From Durusdinium trenchii (Eukaryota > Sar > Dinophyceae > Suessiales > Symbiodiniaceae), in the NCBI GenBank assembly GCA_963970005.1, contig CAXAMN010008591.1, positions 90,864 to 154,863 on the forward strand: DNA of 64,000 bases, written 5' to 3'. Made by a program: the position numbers and the translations under genes. Shown piece by piece: positions 20,702 through 32,478 of this stretch; the first letter of the stretch is position 1; every line of letters starts with the position of its first letter. Below the pieces are notes generated by a model, which was not told the origin of the DNA, made no database searches, and was given only the letters and a program-made list of their open reading frames with translations.

Positions 20702-21265
20702 GAAGAAGACTGCAATTTGATTTGCAGCGACAGGGGAGCGTGGGGAGCGCAGTAAAAAGAGAGGTGGGCGCATGGGTGGATCGATTGCAGCTGTGATACA
20801 GGCTTGTGCGCTTGGGAAATGATCTTTCATTCTTGCGCAGTGTGAAGTGTCTGTTTTTTATATATTTTTCACGGTAATTTCCGGGTACATTGCCTTTGGA
20901 GGGATGCCTTCTCAAGGTATCAATTTTTGGCAGTCCCAAAATGTCACACGCCCTAGTTCTCCCCCTGATGTATGGGCAACAGCCCAAAGTCTTGTTTTCA
21001 ATGCTTCCTGGACCCACTCCATTGCTAATGTGAAGATTCCAGGCAGTTTACGGGTGAAGGGCGGGTGATCGGTGGGTGAGAGCCAGCCACCCGTAATCCC
21101 GCGAAAATGAGCAGGCGTAGCCAACTGCTTGGGAGGAGCGGCCGACATGTCAGCTCAGCGAGGGATCGTTGAGGTCGATTGATGGAAACGGACTGGGCGC
21201 GCATTCAGTCACACTTGCCCCCCCGGACATGACCTGCGCCTTTTGCCACAAATTCACTAGATGTA
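20702..21265. other. gene-free stretch after the last + strand gene
   Basis: No exon-like frame was seen. This is where the + strand gene block ends; the next coding sequence lies on the minus strand. Confidence 0.4.
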
Positions 21266-21269
21266 CAGC

Positions 21270-23949
21270 CTAGGCCAATGCACGTCGGTCCGGACCGGGA
21301 AGCACAACCTGGCATGACTTGCAAATCTGGCGATCGTACCCCAAGGCCTCGTGCACAGACGTAGCACGGTGGGTATCGCCCCGAAAGCCCGGAGACGCCT
21401 GTCTCCACCGGCACCACGGTGCGCCTTCGCGCTCTACGTGCCACAACGCCCCTGCTTTAGTTGAACATATAAACACGACAGGGTACCGCGGGAGCTGGGG
21501 TAGGTTCCCTCCGCAGCTCGACCGGGCCCAGCTAAACAGCGCCTCGCCCCCGCGTCTTTTCAAGACGCCCTGGCGGTCGATCGCTCTCAGCCCTTCCAGT
21601 CGCGTGTACTCCTGATCGAAGTCGGTGCGCTTGATCCAGGCAAGGAGGATGGCCATGAGAATTGGTGCCCTATGCACTCCGGCCTGACAGTGGACCACAA
21701 CATTCTTTCCGGCAGTCAGGGTGGCAAAGGCCGCTTGTTTAATATCCTACAGGGCCTGATCACGTTTCACGCCCTGGTACGCCACAGGGCACGACAATTG
21801 GAAACAATCTCGCTGCGCGACCCCACCAGGACACTCAGCGGCGGTTTTCTCCATAGCTGAGGCAATGAACCCAATATCATTGCCGCTCACCCACCGAGGG
21901 TCTTTTGGCAGACCAGCAAGGTAGAGCGACCCATGGCCGTCAGCGCCCCAGAAGACCAATGTAGGGGGTTCTGGTCGTCCACCATGTCCAGGGTGTGCCC
22001 AACGTTCACGAGCGGCAATATCGAACATTGCATCGGAGACCTCATTGATCGGCCCCGCTGGCAGCGGAGGGCGCGCCTTGGCAGCCGGTGGCTGCGGCTT
22101 CTGCGGCTTCTTCTTGACCGCCACTGCCGGAGTCCCCGGCACCCTGACAGGGGATGGTGGCTCTGCCGGGGCCTGGCTGGCCGGTACAGGCAGTACCACA
22201 GGGGCAGGAGTCACCTGCTCGGGCGCCGACTGCGCCGCCTTCTTCTGAGGGAGGCGTCGCCTGTGCAAAGGAGGCTCGTCCGGCCTGGGCGCCAAGCGCG
22301 GAGACACCGAAGGCTTCGGCTGCGGTTGTGAGGACGAAGATCCCGTCAAAGCTGTAGCTGCCCGCTTGCGCAGAGCCCGAATAATCTTCTGTCCAGCTGT
22401 ACGGATTACCGCCAGGGACGCCGGCAACAACGACTTTACCATGGGCATGCCAGGGATGTCTTCAGACGAAGCACGAATGACCCTGGGGTTCTCGGACAGC
22501 AACTCGTCCGCGGCAATCATAGCTTCAGACCAGCGCTCCACAGCGGATGTAGTCTTGATTTCTTCCCAAAGAAGCTCGCAGGCGCTGGCCAGGAACAAGG
22601 CAGCAGCAAGCCGGAGTTGATGGCCTTGCTTCTGTTTCCGAGCATCGTAACGCAATGGAGTCTGCGCTGTAGAGCCCCCACTCGCAGCGTCCGTCCATTG
22701 TCCAATGGCAAGGCGCTCGGTGTCAGTGAGCCGCACGATCCCCGCTAAGGTGGGCACCACCCGCCTGAAGCTGTACGAGCTGAGGTTCTGCACATCCAGA
22801 ACGCCATCGAAATAGGGTCGAACCACTCGAAGGAATTGCCCAAGTGACACGGGGACACCTGTGTCAGAGTCGAAGGCCAAGAAGTGCCAACGACGATACC
22901 CTTCGCCATGACGTGGACGGACCTTGTCCAACTGACGAGACCAAATGGCATAAAGGTCGAGGCTGCCCAAATGCCGAGGGATCGACCAGGTGAATCCGTC
23001 CCGGGATCCGGTCTTGCCTTTGAAGCACCAGAAGATGATGATGGCGGAGTTGGCGCCGATAAGGTAGCTCCGCTGCACGTGGCAAAACCGAATAAGCCCA
23101 AACACCATGGCCGCCGCGGCCATCAGGATAGGCCAGTGAGCATGCTCGGCCGTGTACTCCAGGACCCCCAACAGGTGGGTCACCATGCCCGGCTCAAGCG
23201 GGGCGGCCTGGGACTGCCCCTGTCCCAGCCGGGTGCTCCGGACCGGAGCCGGTTTGAGCTTCCCGCAAATCCAGTGGTACACGAAGGTTTCGAATCATCC
23301 AGCCCAGGGATGTGAAGACACGTGTCGGCCCGTGGTGCTCCCTGATGAAGGTGGCCAATGCATGGGGGTCGGGAAACTTCAGCCCCAAATGATCCATATA
23401 GCGCACCAAGTCCTTCCAGGTGTGGACTACGCGCTTGATGGTCGCCGCCTCGGTGCGGGCACACAGCTTCTCCAAGCGAGAAGCCCAATTGGCCATGTAT
23501 TCCTCTCGTCGTGCAGGTGGTGGAGGCATCAATGTCACCATGATACCCAGCAGGTCACGAATAAACAAGGCAGCGACTCCACCTTTAGCATCAGTCGACT
23601 GGGCTGGCCGCTTCTTAGGCCTGACAGGCCCAGCAAAGGAAGACGGCTTCGGACGGGCCACTGAAGATGAAGGCAATGAAGAAGCCGGAGCACTGGATGG
23701 TTGTGGCGGGCGAGACTGGCTAACTGTCTCCCTCGCAAAAAGGTGCCGAACCAGAGCCGCCATCCCCGGTTCGCTCTCACGGCGGGCGAGATCCCACCCA
23801 TCGGCCACTGCGCGACCAGCTTCACGAAGTGCTTCCTCGTAGGAGGTAAACCAAAAAGCCAAGTCGCTGGGACTCTGAATCCCCATCCTGGTGCACCAGG
23901 TATTCAGCTTCTCCTGCTCAACCGCGCGTCGAGCATCTGCGTCAGCCAT
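21270..23949 (-). pseudogene. tyrosine-recombinase-like / dual-specificity-phosphatase-like fusion gene, broken
   Basis: Minus-strand start ATG 23949 (MADADARRAVEQEKLNTW). N-terminal helical domain (23949-23290) resembles the DNA-binding part of tyrosine recombinases (IKRVVHTWKDLVRYMDHLGL). The frame shifts by one base near 23235-23285. The next 511-codon frame (23282-21747) carries the catalytic-like core. Counting from its first codon: Arg65/Arg71 (box I), Lys88/Lys90, Tyr170-Ser-Phe-Arg173 at the His-x-x-Arg site, Trp196 and Tyr212. A Pro-rich linker follows, then a segment ending at TAG 21747. The same frame resumes to 21270 with VVHCQAGVHRAP, the His-Cys-x5-Arg phosphatase loop, and a C-terminal Cys-Lys-Ser-Cys. 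One base shift and one stop therefore separate three parts of a single protein. The region is GC-richer than its flanks. No reverse transcriptase is visible nearby. Confidence 0.6.
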
Positions 23950-24419
23950 GGCTCGCACACAAAAAGAATCTTGCGAATCAGCGACCCTGATTCACACGAG
24001 CGACACTCCTTTTGGCTTGAGCCTCAAGCTGAAAGGAGTGAGTGAACTGAATGACATCAAATAATTCCTCATCACCGACCCTGCCTACCTTGAATGAATG
24101 AATACATATAAGTGTGTCTGGCCTTGTGCCAGTCCGGGATGAGCCCGTAGAGTGCCTCCCGTGGACCCGTCGAACGGGTGTTTGTCCATGTTCCCCGGCT
24201 TTGGGAACGTAGGTGTCCGGAGCGGACAGCAGATGGCTTACGCCACAAGAAGTTGGATGTTTGTCTCATCCTTGGAATTCCAAGTTGGCTCATGCCTTTA
24301 CGTGACCGCACCGGTCAAAGCAGCCAGCCATTTTGGCACGGCGTACGTGGCCGCAGCGGCCGAAGCTTGTTGAAGGTTCATTGGAACCTGTTGCGAGCTT
24401 AGTCCCCCCCTTCCCCTTC

Positions 24420-24770
24420 CCTCCCCCTTTCTTTCTTTGTTTTTTGGTGTTTTCCTGAATGGAATACTCAGGATCACCCCTCTCTTTCTTTGGTGTGTCC
24501 CTGGACGATTCTTCGTAGCTGGGAGCACCTGCCTTTTCCTGTTCTCTCCTCTCCCTTTCTCTCCCTCTCTCTTTCTTTCTTTCCTCTCTTCACCTTCCTT
24601 CCTCCTTGGGTGTCCCTGGACGCTTTTGTCATAGCTGGGAACCCTTCTCCTTCTTTTGGTGTGTCCTTGGACGCTTGCGTCGTAGCTGGGAACACCTTCC
24701 TTTCTTCCCTTTCCTTTTCTCGTCTCTCCCTACCCTCCCTCCCGTGCCAGGTTGCTACTTTGACGCTACT
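24420..24770. repeat. pyrimidine-rich region with three ~43 bp degenerate repeats
   Basis: Units of the form GGTGT(GT)CCCTGGACG followed by TAGCTGGGAACACC occur at about 24487-24532, 24607-24650 and 24656-24700, separated by long C/T-only tracts on the + strand. Frames on both strands are translations of these tracts. A (GT)n array lies at 24929-24952. Confidence 0.6.
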
Positions 24771-27700
24771 AGAGGTTCCCGGCCTTTCCACTACTTTGTC
24801 CGCGCCTATCGAGGATGTACGTCTTATCGACGTACTGAGTCGCAAACATGAGAATTGGACTCTACAAATGGCCGATTGGTTCAGTTTGAGGGATTCCGGA
24901 ATCGTCCAGAGGCCTCCCTTTGGGGAGGCGTGTGTGTGTGTGTGTGTGTGTGCCCCTTGTAGTCACAGGGATCCAGTCGGATTGTGCTACTTTTTTCGTT
25001 TTTCAGCAGGGGTAGCGGCAGATCACTCGGGACCGCTACCAACGAAGACGCCCATTTGATCTGGTGAAATCAGAGTTGGCCACTCTGACGTACCTGCTTA
25101 ATTCTTAAGAGTTGCTGAGTTGAGCTTGACATTCTGCAGACATGCACGACCCGCCGTCACTTCGACCTGTTCGTCGCTTTCGACCTTGCGCTTTTGGCCT
25201 CACTTCCTCTTGGAGACCCCCAGGATCCGATGGTTTCTTACTGGTACTCTTAGGAGATGGTACCCTAGGCCGGCGTGTGGCACCGCTGTCAGTTCCGTAT
25301 GCATATTCATAAGTGTGTGAAACTCGTGCGATACATGGTCTGCGCAGGTGATCTAACTTGAAGTGACCGTGTTTCTTGTCCTTAATTCCCTTTGGTCTAT
25401 CATCGGTTGTTGCCACGACGCTGCAGCTGACGCGCCAGTGTCTCTTTCCCTCGGATTCCTTCTAGGGCCGTTCTTCGAAGCAATGAACCTCTTGGGGTAG
25501 GCGTTTGTGGTCCCAGAAGTCGTCTGTGTCCTACCCTTTGGTCTATCAGCGGTTTGTGCAGGGCGCGGTCCGTTCACATCGTTTTTTCACCGTTACCTTT
25601 GAACTCACCTGTGGCCGCTGCACAGCCTCAGCAGGATCAGTCCATAATTCAGTCCATAATCGAAACCCGAAAGTGGCCTGGTGAATACCCCTCGCGGGCT
25701 ACCTCGCCGGTATTATTGGAACAAAAACAGCCTTCAATGCTACTGCCAATGCAAGTCTTAAACTGTGCTTCTTCCAGCCAGCAACGATAGTCACCAAAGC
25801 TTTATGCGGTGCGCGGCTTAATTTGCATCTATACATCGAAAACAAACACATACCCTGTTGAACAGTGTGAGACAATGTGACGCAGCGCAAAGCGTATTGG
25901 CCATGTGCCGAATCCACTGAATCCGCTGAATTGGCAGGCGGCCACGTGGCACTCCTGATGGCAAGCATGGTGTGATGAGCACATCAAGATTTTGAGATCG
26001 GTGGGCTTGCGGAATCTGATGGTCTGCATTTCTGTGGCCGGCTGAGCCTACAGCAACAGTTTTAGATCACTTTTAGATCATAAAGCAAGGCATGTGGCGT
26101 GTGTCACGCACCCTGTTCTCTAGCCTCGCCACACTCTTCAATTGATTCGTGGCATTCACGTTTCCCAAAGCCTCTGGCCTTGGAGAAGCGCCAGTTATGG
26201 AGGAAATGAACATCCTTCAAGCGCCAAGGGGCCAGTGATAAATGTTTGCTGCCAGATGTCGATCCAAGCAATCCATAGCTCTCAGGTCTTTCCCGCGCGC
26301 GTTTTCCGGAGAAAGGCCACTCAGTAAATAGTTAGATGAGTCCGATGTCTTGCTACAAATCCCAGACCTTTGCGGAGCCACTAGTAGCGTCCCTGCTCCT
26401 AGTAGCGATGCCCTTTGTTATTGGTAGCCTCTTGTTCCTAGTAGTAAGGCCAGGAGCTACTAGTAGCGTCACTGTTGTGCAGTACTTGTGCAGTCTGCTT
26501 TCCTTGACTCTCTGACTGTCATAGCACTTTGCAGCCACCCGCAAGCAACCCTGGGCTTTTGGCCAGGACGCGAGCGTGGAAAAGGCTGCTGTGTGGGTGA
26601 GCTGAGGGCCTGAAACTGCAAGGTGCCGAAATGTTGCCAGCTTGCCAGGTATCTGGAGTCATGCAGCCACTGCTCTTGAACAAAAGTAACAAAAGAACTG
26701 GTTCAACTCTGAATTTGACTCACTCCTTTCACTGAATCAATGTCCACCTAGTCAGCAGTACGCTCAATTGTTCAACATGCACAAGGTGCAAGCGTGGGTG
26801 CGCACCCAGTGCCAAGTTCTTTGGCTACATTTGCACCTCAGTCCAGGCAAGGGGTAAAAGAAACCCAGCAAGCAAAAGAAGGATTAGTAAAGTAATAGTT
26901 ATGCAAGTTGACCGGGCACACTTGTTTGTTGGACCAGCACTCCACACTTTCAAATATTCCCACCTGTGCAGTCAAATGCACCACCTGTCACCGCACCTAG
27001 TCCACACTCGGGCGTGAAGGCACCATACCTGGCGAATGGTTCTCCACAACGTTCATGGCCTCCAACCTAATAGCGGTTGCCTCCAACCTAGTAGCAATGG
27101 CAATGGCCTCCAACCTCTAACCTAATAGCGATGGCCTCCAACTAATAGCATTCATGGATACGCTATGGCGCAAGTCATTCTCAGGGTCTCATGATGATCT
27201 GATGGAGTCTTCACTCAGCTTCCCACGGGGCTTGCTTTGAAGGACCCACAGGTGAAGCAAGACGGCGAGCTTTGTTGAGCAAAGTCGCTGCCTCCAAGAG
27301 CTTTAAAGGAAACATGTATATAACGATATTATACAATAAATCAGACTAGCATGAATTATGAGGAAATACACGTGCAAGCAAGTCAAAAAGAGTTATGAAA
27401 CCAACCCCGAAAGGAAACACACGCACAAATAAATAAATAAATAAGTGTGTATATATATATATATTGGTGTCCAACGGGTGTCCAGTGTCCAGCAACTGCA
27501 CCAATAATTCCACAAAATACACGTGATTCCTAGCTGCTAGTTTCCACGCCTTAAGAATTAGAAGGCACAGTGGCGCCTGCAGCTGCTGGTGTGCAACATT
27601 CGCAGCCACCGCCAGCGATACAGCACCTGTATTCGCAGGTGACTCTCGAAACCCGCAGGCAAAGGGACCAGCTTTTTGGTCATTCTTTTTTGCAAGCGTT

Positions 27701-28620
27701 TCGGGTGCATTACTTTTGAGTCATCAAGCTTCTTGGCCAGCAAGGGTGATCTCATTTGCCGATGTTCTGTCTATATAGTTCTGTAGCATTATTATCCAAG
27801 TCCAGCAGTCCAGCATTTTACCAAAACAAGTGCTTTATGGTCCATGACAATAACAACGGAATCCAATCTACGGAGCTATGATTGAAATCCCCCAAGCAAT
27901 GTTGAATCATATCGTCTTACAATCCTCTGAGTCCAATTCAATGTCTTACCGTCCCCACCTGAACTCTGCGGAACGATCCCCTGGCGGAGATCAAAAGGGG
28001 AAATCGGTGGCATGGTGGAGATGCCCCACTTGAATGACCGTGTATGGCTGGGTGATCCAGCCATGGCACTGGGCTTTGTGAGATCGGCGCAATTGTCTTG
28101 AAGCTATATGTCGGGGGGAAGATTACAGTGCCAGATACATTGGTGTTCACCCATGGACATAGCTAGATTTGACACACAAACACACATAGAAAGTCTGTAG
28201 AATAGTAGCACCTGCTCTTTGTGGAGTCGGCACGACGTGATCTCCACAACGCAAGATCTACATTTTGTGGCAGCAAATTGACAATCGAGATGAGACCAGC
28301 TACCGAAGCGGGCACTTAGTGGGACACAGGCTGAAACCAGTTCCACGATTATGTATGTATATATAGGAAACATATGGCTGTGGGTCAAAACCGGGGGACC
28401 CTGGTTGACCAGCGAACATGAACAGAATAGACCACCAGGGATTGGGGCTCCAGGTCTTGACTCACTATACACGTATTAAATATTTTTAGTTATATATATA
28501 TATATAAATATAAAGTAGTAACAGTTGACGGCCCATAAAAATCACACCAGCCAAACAGCAGCGGCAGTCGGAATTTTCTTCTGAAACTCGCACTTCCACA
28601 CAGGCAGCCATTGAGATGAT
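24771..28620. other. long gene-free interval in the strand-switch region
   Basis: No exon series recognised on either strand. Contents seen: a repeated CCCTTTGGTCTATC segment (25388 and 25535), a CTAGTAGCGATGCCC-type dispersed repeat (26380-26480; related copy, opposite strand, 32165-32250), a small reverse-oriented patch of the 21 bp satellite (27055-27150), and AAAT/AT microsatellites (27427-27466). Confidence 0.5.
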
Positions 28621-28626
28621 TTTTTT

Positions 28627-29095
28627 TGCAGTTTCTGGGCTGAGATGATTTTGCTTTGTCTCCCTTTGTCTCCCCTTGCCTCCCATGGCACGTCTGGATG
28701 CTGGGCTCAGATGATTTGCTTTGTCTCCCTTCGTCTCCCCTTGTCTCCCATGGCGTGTCTTGATGCTGGGCTGCGATCACTTTGCTTTGTCTCCCTTCGT
28801 CTCCCCTTNNNNNNNNNNTTGTCTCCCATGGCGTGTCTGGATGCTGGGCTGCGATCACTTTGCTTGGTCTCCCTTCGTCCCCCCTTGTCTCGTCTCCCCT
28901 TGTCTCCCATGGCGTGTCTGGGTGCTGGGCTGGGATCACTTTGCTTTGTCCCTCCTTGTCTCCCATGGCATGTCTGGATGCTGGCCTGAGATGATTCTGC
29001 TTTGTCTCCCTTTGAAACTTTGTCTCCCCATATCCCCCCTTGTCTCCCAAGGCATTTCTGGATGCTGGGCTGAGATGATTTTGCTTTGTTTTGAT
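28627..29095. repeat. tandem repeat of ~65-75 bp, interrupted by an N gap
   Basis: About six units share TTTGCTTTGTCTCCCTT, CCCCTTGTCTCCCATGGC and GTGTCTGGATGCTGGGCTG. The 10 N at 28809-28818 lie inside the array, so copy number is unknown. One inverted copy lies at 29609-29673 beyond the AGT array. Frames here are repeat translations. Confidence 0.8.
28809..28818. other. assembly gap, 10 N
   Basis: Ten undetermined bases inside the tandem array. A fixed 10-base length suggests a placeholder for a gap of unknown size. Confidence 0.95.
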
Positions 29096-29282
29096 GTTGA
29101 CTTGAGAATTTTGACTGTATATACGTGTTTTTAGCTTTGCGGAGAATCAAAGCTGCAATGGGCCTCCGGTGGTTTGTCGGCTCATATAGTGAGTGACGCT
29201 GGGTATACATGGTTTTGCGTTGCATGCCAGGGTTTGATGAATGGATCGGTTGGAATTCTGATGCAAGTGTTGCGAAAGGGGG

Positions 29283-29481
29283 GTAGTGTAGAAGTAGAAG
29301 TAGTAGTAGAAGTCGTAGTGGTAGTGGTAGTGGTAGTAGTAGTCGTCGTCGTAGTCGTAGTCGTAGTGGTAGTCGTCGTGGTAGTCGTAGTAGTAGTAGT
29401 AGTAGGAGTAGGAGTAGGAGTAGCAGCAGTAGGAGTAGGAGTAGCAGTAGTCGTAGTCGTCGTAGTCGTCGTATAGTAGTA

Positions 29482-29538
<57 letters not shown>

Positions 29539-29612
29539 CAGTAGTAGTAGTTGTTGTTGTTGTAGTTGCAGTAGTAGTAGTAGTAGTAGTAGCAGCAGCA
29601 GCAGCAGCAGCA
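29283..29612. repeat. long AGT/CGT-type trinucleotide array
   Basis: About 330 bp of TAG/AGT units with shifts to CGT, GGT and GCA. A pure (TAG)n run lies at 29477-29537 and (GCA)n at 29590-29612. Long Tyr-, Thr- and Leu-rich frames come from this array. Confidence 0.9.
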
Positions 29613-29679
29613 TCCAGACACGCCGTGGGAGACAAGGGGAGACAAAGGGTGTATCATCTTGGCCCAGCATCGTTTCAAT

Positions 29680-32030
29680 GCAAGAATTGAGAACCCCTCA
29701 CAGCAAAGCTGTTTGGGGAATAACCTCTCAGTTTGCACAACGTGTGCATTGTACATGCACAGGAGTCAACATATCTGCACATTGTGTCTGCGCAAAAGCC
29801 TTTGTCAACCCTAAGCCCTAAACCCCGAACCCCCAGAGCCCAACTTTCCGAGGCTGGCTAAACTCTAAACCCACAACCCCAAGCTAAAGTGCAACCCCCC
29901 GTTCATGTGGATGATGCAGCCAAGTAAAGGTAGTTTGTAGGGGTTGGTCATGCGATTCTATGCAACACACAAACACACACCGTGACACACACACACACAC
30001 AAACAAAAATGTGCGTGCGTGTGTGTCTGTGTGCGCGCGCGCGTGCGAGCGCTCAATTACCTTCCGATTGCCACAGCTTCACTTTTCACTTCGCACTGGT
30101 GGCCAAGGCAAGAGATGAGAGTGTAGGCTGACGGCCGGGCGCCTGTACAGTTGAAACTTGCGCTTGGCCTGAAGCTAGCAGACTCCAGGTATCGTCCAAA
30201 TGGATTGAGAGCAACAAGGCTCAAAAATAACTATACAAATAGCACAACATCAAAAAAACTGTTATGAATCCAAGGATCCTGACATGTCTTATCAGTCGAA
30301 AATCTACGTCCTCAAGGTTTACGGTCAAGGTTCCATTGGAAGATGCCTAGGGCCTATACCAGACATTGAACCGGAACATTTTACCGACCCACCCACCATT
30401 AGTAGCTGCCTGAAGGGGACTTGGACCGTGCCAACACACCTGTGAAAAAGGTTCTCAAATACCTCCTTCCTCTGCAGCTTCCACGGTTTCTCTCTAAAGA
30501 TGTTTTTGCACAGTATGTCCTGGCAAAATCACAGGTAGCACCCAGCCAGAAGCTAATCCCACTGAATGTTGTGGGATGTGCCTCATCGGCTATTAAAACT
30601 TGGGCAGCACTGCCCTTCAAATGCTTGCATCTAGAATTCAAACGAAACCTGCTTCACCCCAAGGCAGCTTTTTTTGGCTGGTATGCCTGCGCTAGTTTTG
30701 CAGTCAAATGACATCTGATCAAGGGCCACTTGCCCATGCAAAACCAGCTGCGGCATTCGAACAACAGGGTGAACAGTGAGAGCTTGCAAGCAACATAGCG
30801 TGACCAAATATATATATATATATATAATAATGTCCCCCCTCCATACAATAAAAATGCTAATCTGTGGTCTGGTGGGAATCTCCAGTTCCATTGACGGATG
30901 GACGCGCTAACTTGCTGCTGCCGCCTCCCACATGCTAATGTTGAAATCTTTCACCTGGTGCTCATCCTCCAGGGCGACGAGACAGGAACACATTTGTACA
31001 AGGCAAAGCATCATCCAAAGGCCTCGCAGGCGCAAGATCCGAGCTAGAAGTTAGCCGCGAGCTCCAATCAGAAGCCACTTGACTACAAATGGGGGTGAAT
31101 GGGACCTGACTCTCGGACATGCCAGTAGCCCTAAAGAAGTAGCTTTGCCTGCCGCAAATCAAACCAGCACATATTACAAAACAAATCAATTCATCGAGTC
31201 GAGTCTACCCTGTTTTCCTGCCTTTACTGCTCAGCACATTCTTCAGGACTGGGACTCCGCGTGCTTGCTTCGCTGTGTATCTCAGTCCTGGACTTTTAAA
31301 GGCTCCCACTCACATAGAAAGGGATCAGTTCGTTTACATCTTGAACGCTTCTAACCGGCACTGGGGGAATAATTTTCATATTTCGTAGTGTATAGATAGC
31401 CCCTATCCTAGCTAGGACCCCCCCTGAGCCTTCTCAATTAATTACAGTGATGTATATCTTGAGGTGGGGTAGGCAAATTACTTGACTCCTTGAAACGGGT
31501 GCAAATCTGCCAAATCTACAAAACTAAAGCAAACAGTTATAAGACAATTAATCCTGACGGGGGGTCGAATGGGTTATATAATTAATTGAGGTACCTTGAA
31601 TTACTTATGTTCTTCTTATTGTTGATCCGTGCTTGAAATGCGCAACACACAAAGCAGCCACAAATCAAGGACACGTTGACAACTGACCTACCATCATGAA
31701 CATGAAATGTAGTCATTATATGTCTTTCTTGTATTCTGCTGTATTATGTGTTGTCTATAATAATATGTTCAAGCACATCTCATCAAACTTCAATTTAATT
31801 GTATCTGATTATATATCACAAAACTGCAGAATCAACATTTCATGATGTTAATTTATTTTTCACCTTCTCAAGTGCCCCCCTCACCAGCAAATGTTAACCT
31901 TGGTGAAGTTATTTCCAGAAATCAATTCTGGACTCAGTAGGGGACGTTGAATGAGCGTCTAACGCTTGGGCTATGTGTAAATATAGTATATCTAACGCTT
32001 GGGCTATGTGTAAATATAGTCTAATTATTA
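29680..32030. other. gene-free interval with minor telomere-like and GT/CA repeats
   Basis: CCCTAA-like segments at 29811-29900, (CA)n/(GT)n at 29965-30050, (TA)n at 30809-30826. Two weak frames (30421-30711 + and 30399-30641 -) overlap and neither is convincing. A 33 bp segment ending in TGTGTAAATATAGT is duplicated in tandem at 31958-32023. Confidence 0.45.
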
Positions 32031-32377
32031 GTATATGCTTACCGTTACCCCGGATGTGATCTTGCCCCACGTCTCAACTCTTAAACCTGTGGAACAAGGT
32101 GCCAACATCTTACATTCATCATACTGTGGTACCGTCTCAAGGCCGAAATTATGTTTCTTGAGACATTCCTCCCTACTAGTAACAAGGGCATCGCTACTAG
32201 CAACAAGGGCATTACTACTATATAGCAGTAAGAAACTACTAGTAACAACGGCAAAAAGGAGAACCCCAAAACCCCTTTTGTCTCGCCCAGGATTCTTGGA
32301 AAAAACGGGAACCACCGCCTCATTGCCTCAGCGATACGAGATGGTGAGACGGACACAAAAACCGCGATCGGTGCCAA

Positions 32378-32478
32378 AACCCAGGGCCCTGGCGAAAGTA
32401 GTAGTTGCAATGCTCAGGTGGATGCACGTCAAAAGACCCATAGGTGATTTCCACATCATCCCGGTCCACCACAATGGG
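32378..32478 (-). CDS. GAMT/RMT2-like exon, C-terminal block
   Basis: Encodes PIVVDRDDVEITYGSFDVHP then PEHCNYYFRQG. The Pro-Glu-His-Cys-Asn-Tyr block resembles the conserved Pro-x-x-Cys-x-Tyr near the family's C-terminus (PPADCRYY in human GAMT). Confidence 0.5.

Noticed and set aside
21933..23842. + strand frames up to 170 codons over the recombinase-like region
   Set aside because: GC-rich shadows; the minus strand carries recognisable catalytic patterns.
23993..24030. GGCTCAAG near the start of the recombinase-like gene as a relic spliced leader
   Set aside because: Only eight bases match and the preceding bases differ from the leader.
28707..29756. 349-codon minus frame with poly-Tyr and poly-Leu
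   Set aside because: It follows the AGT array and the ~65 bp repeat and crosses an N gap.
30399..30711. Overlapping frames on both strands (80 and 96 codons)
   Set aside because: Neither has a recognisable domain, splice context or neighbour exons.
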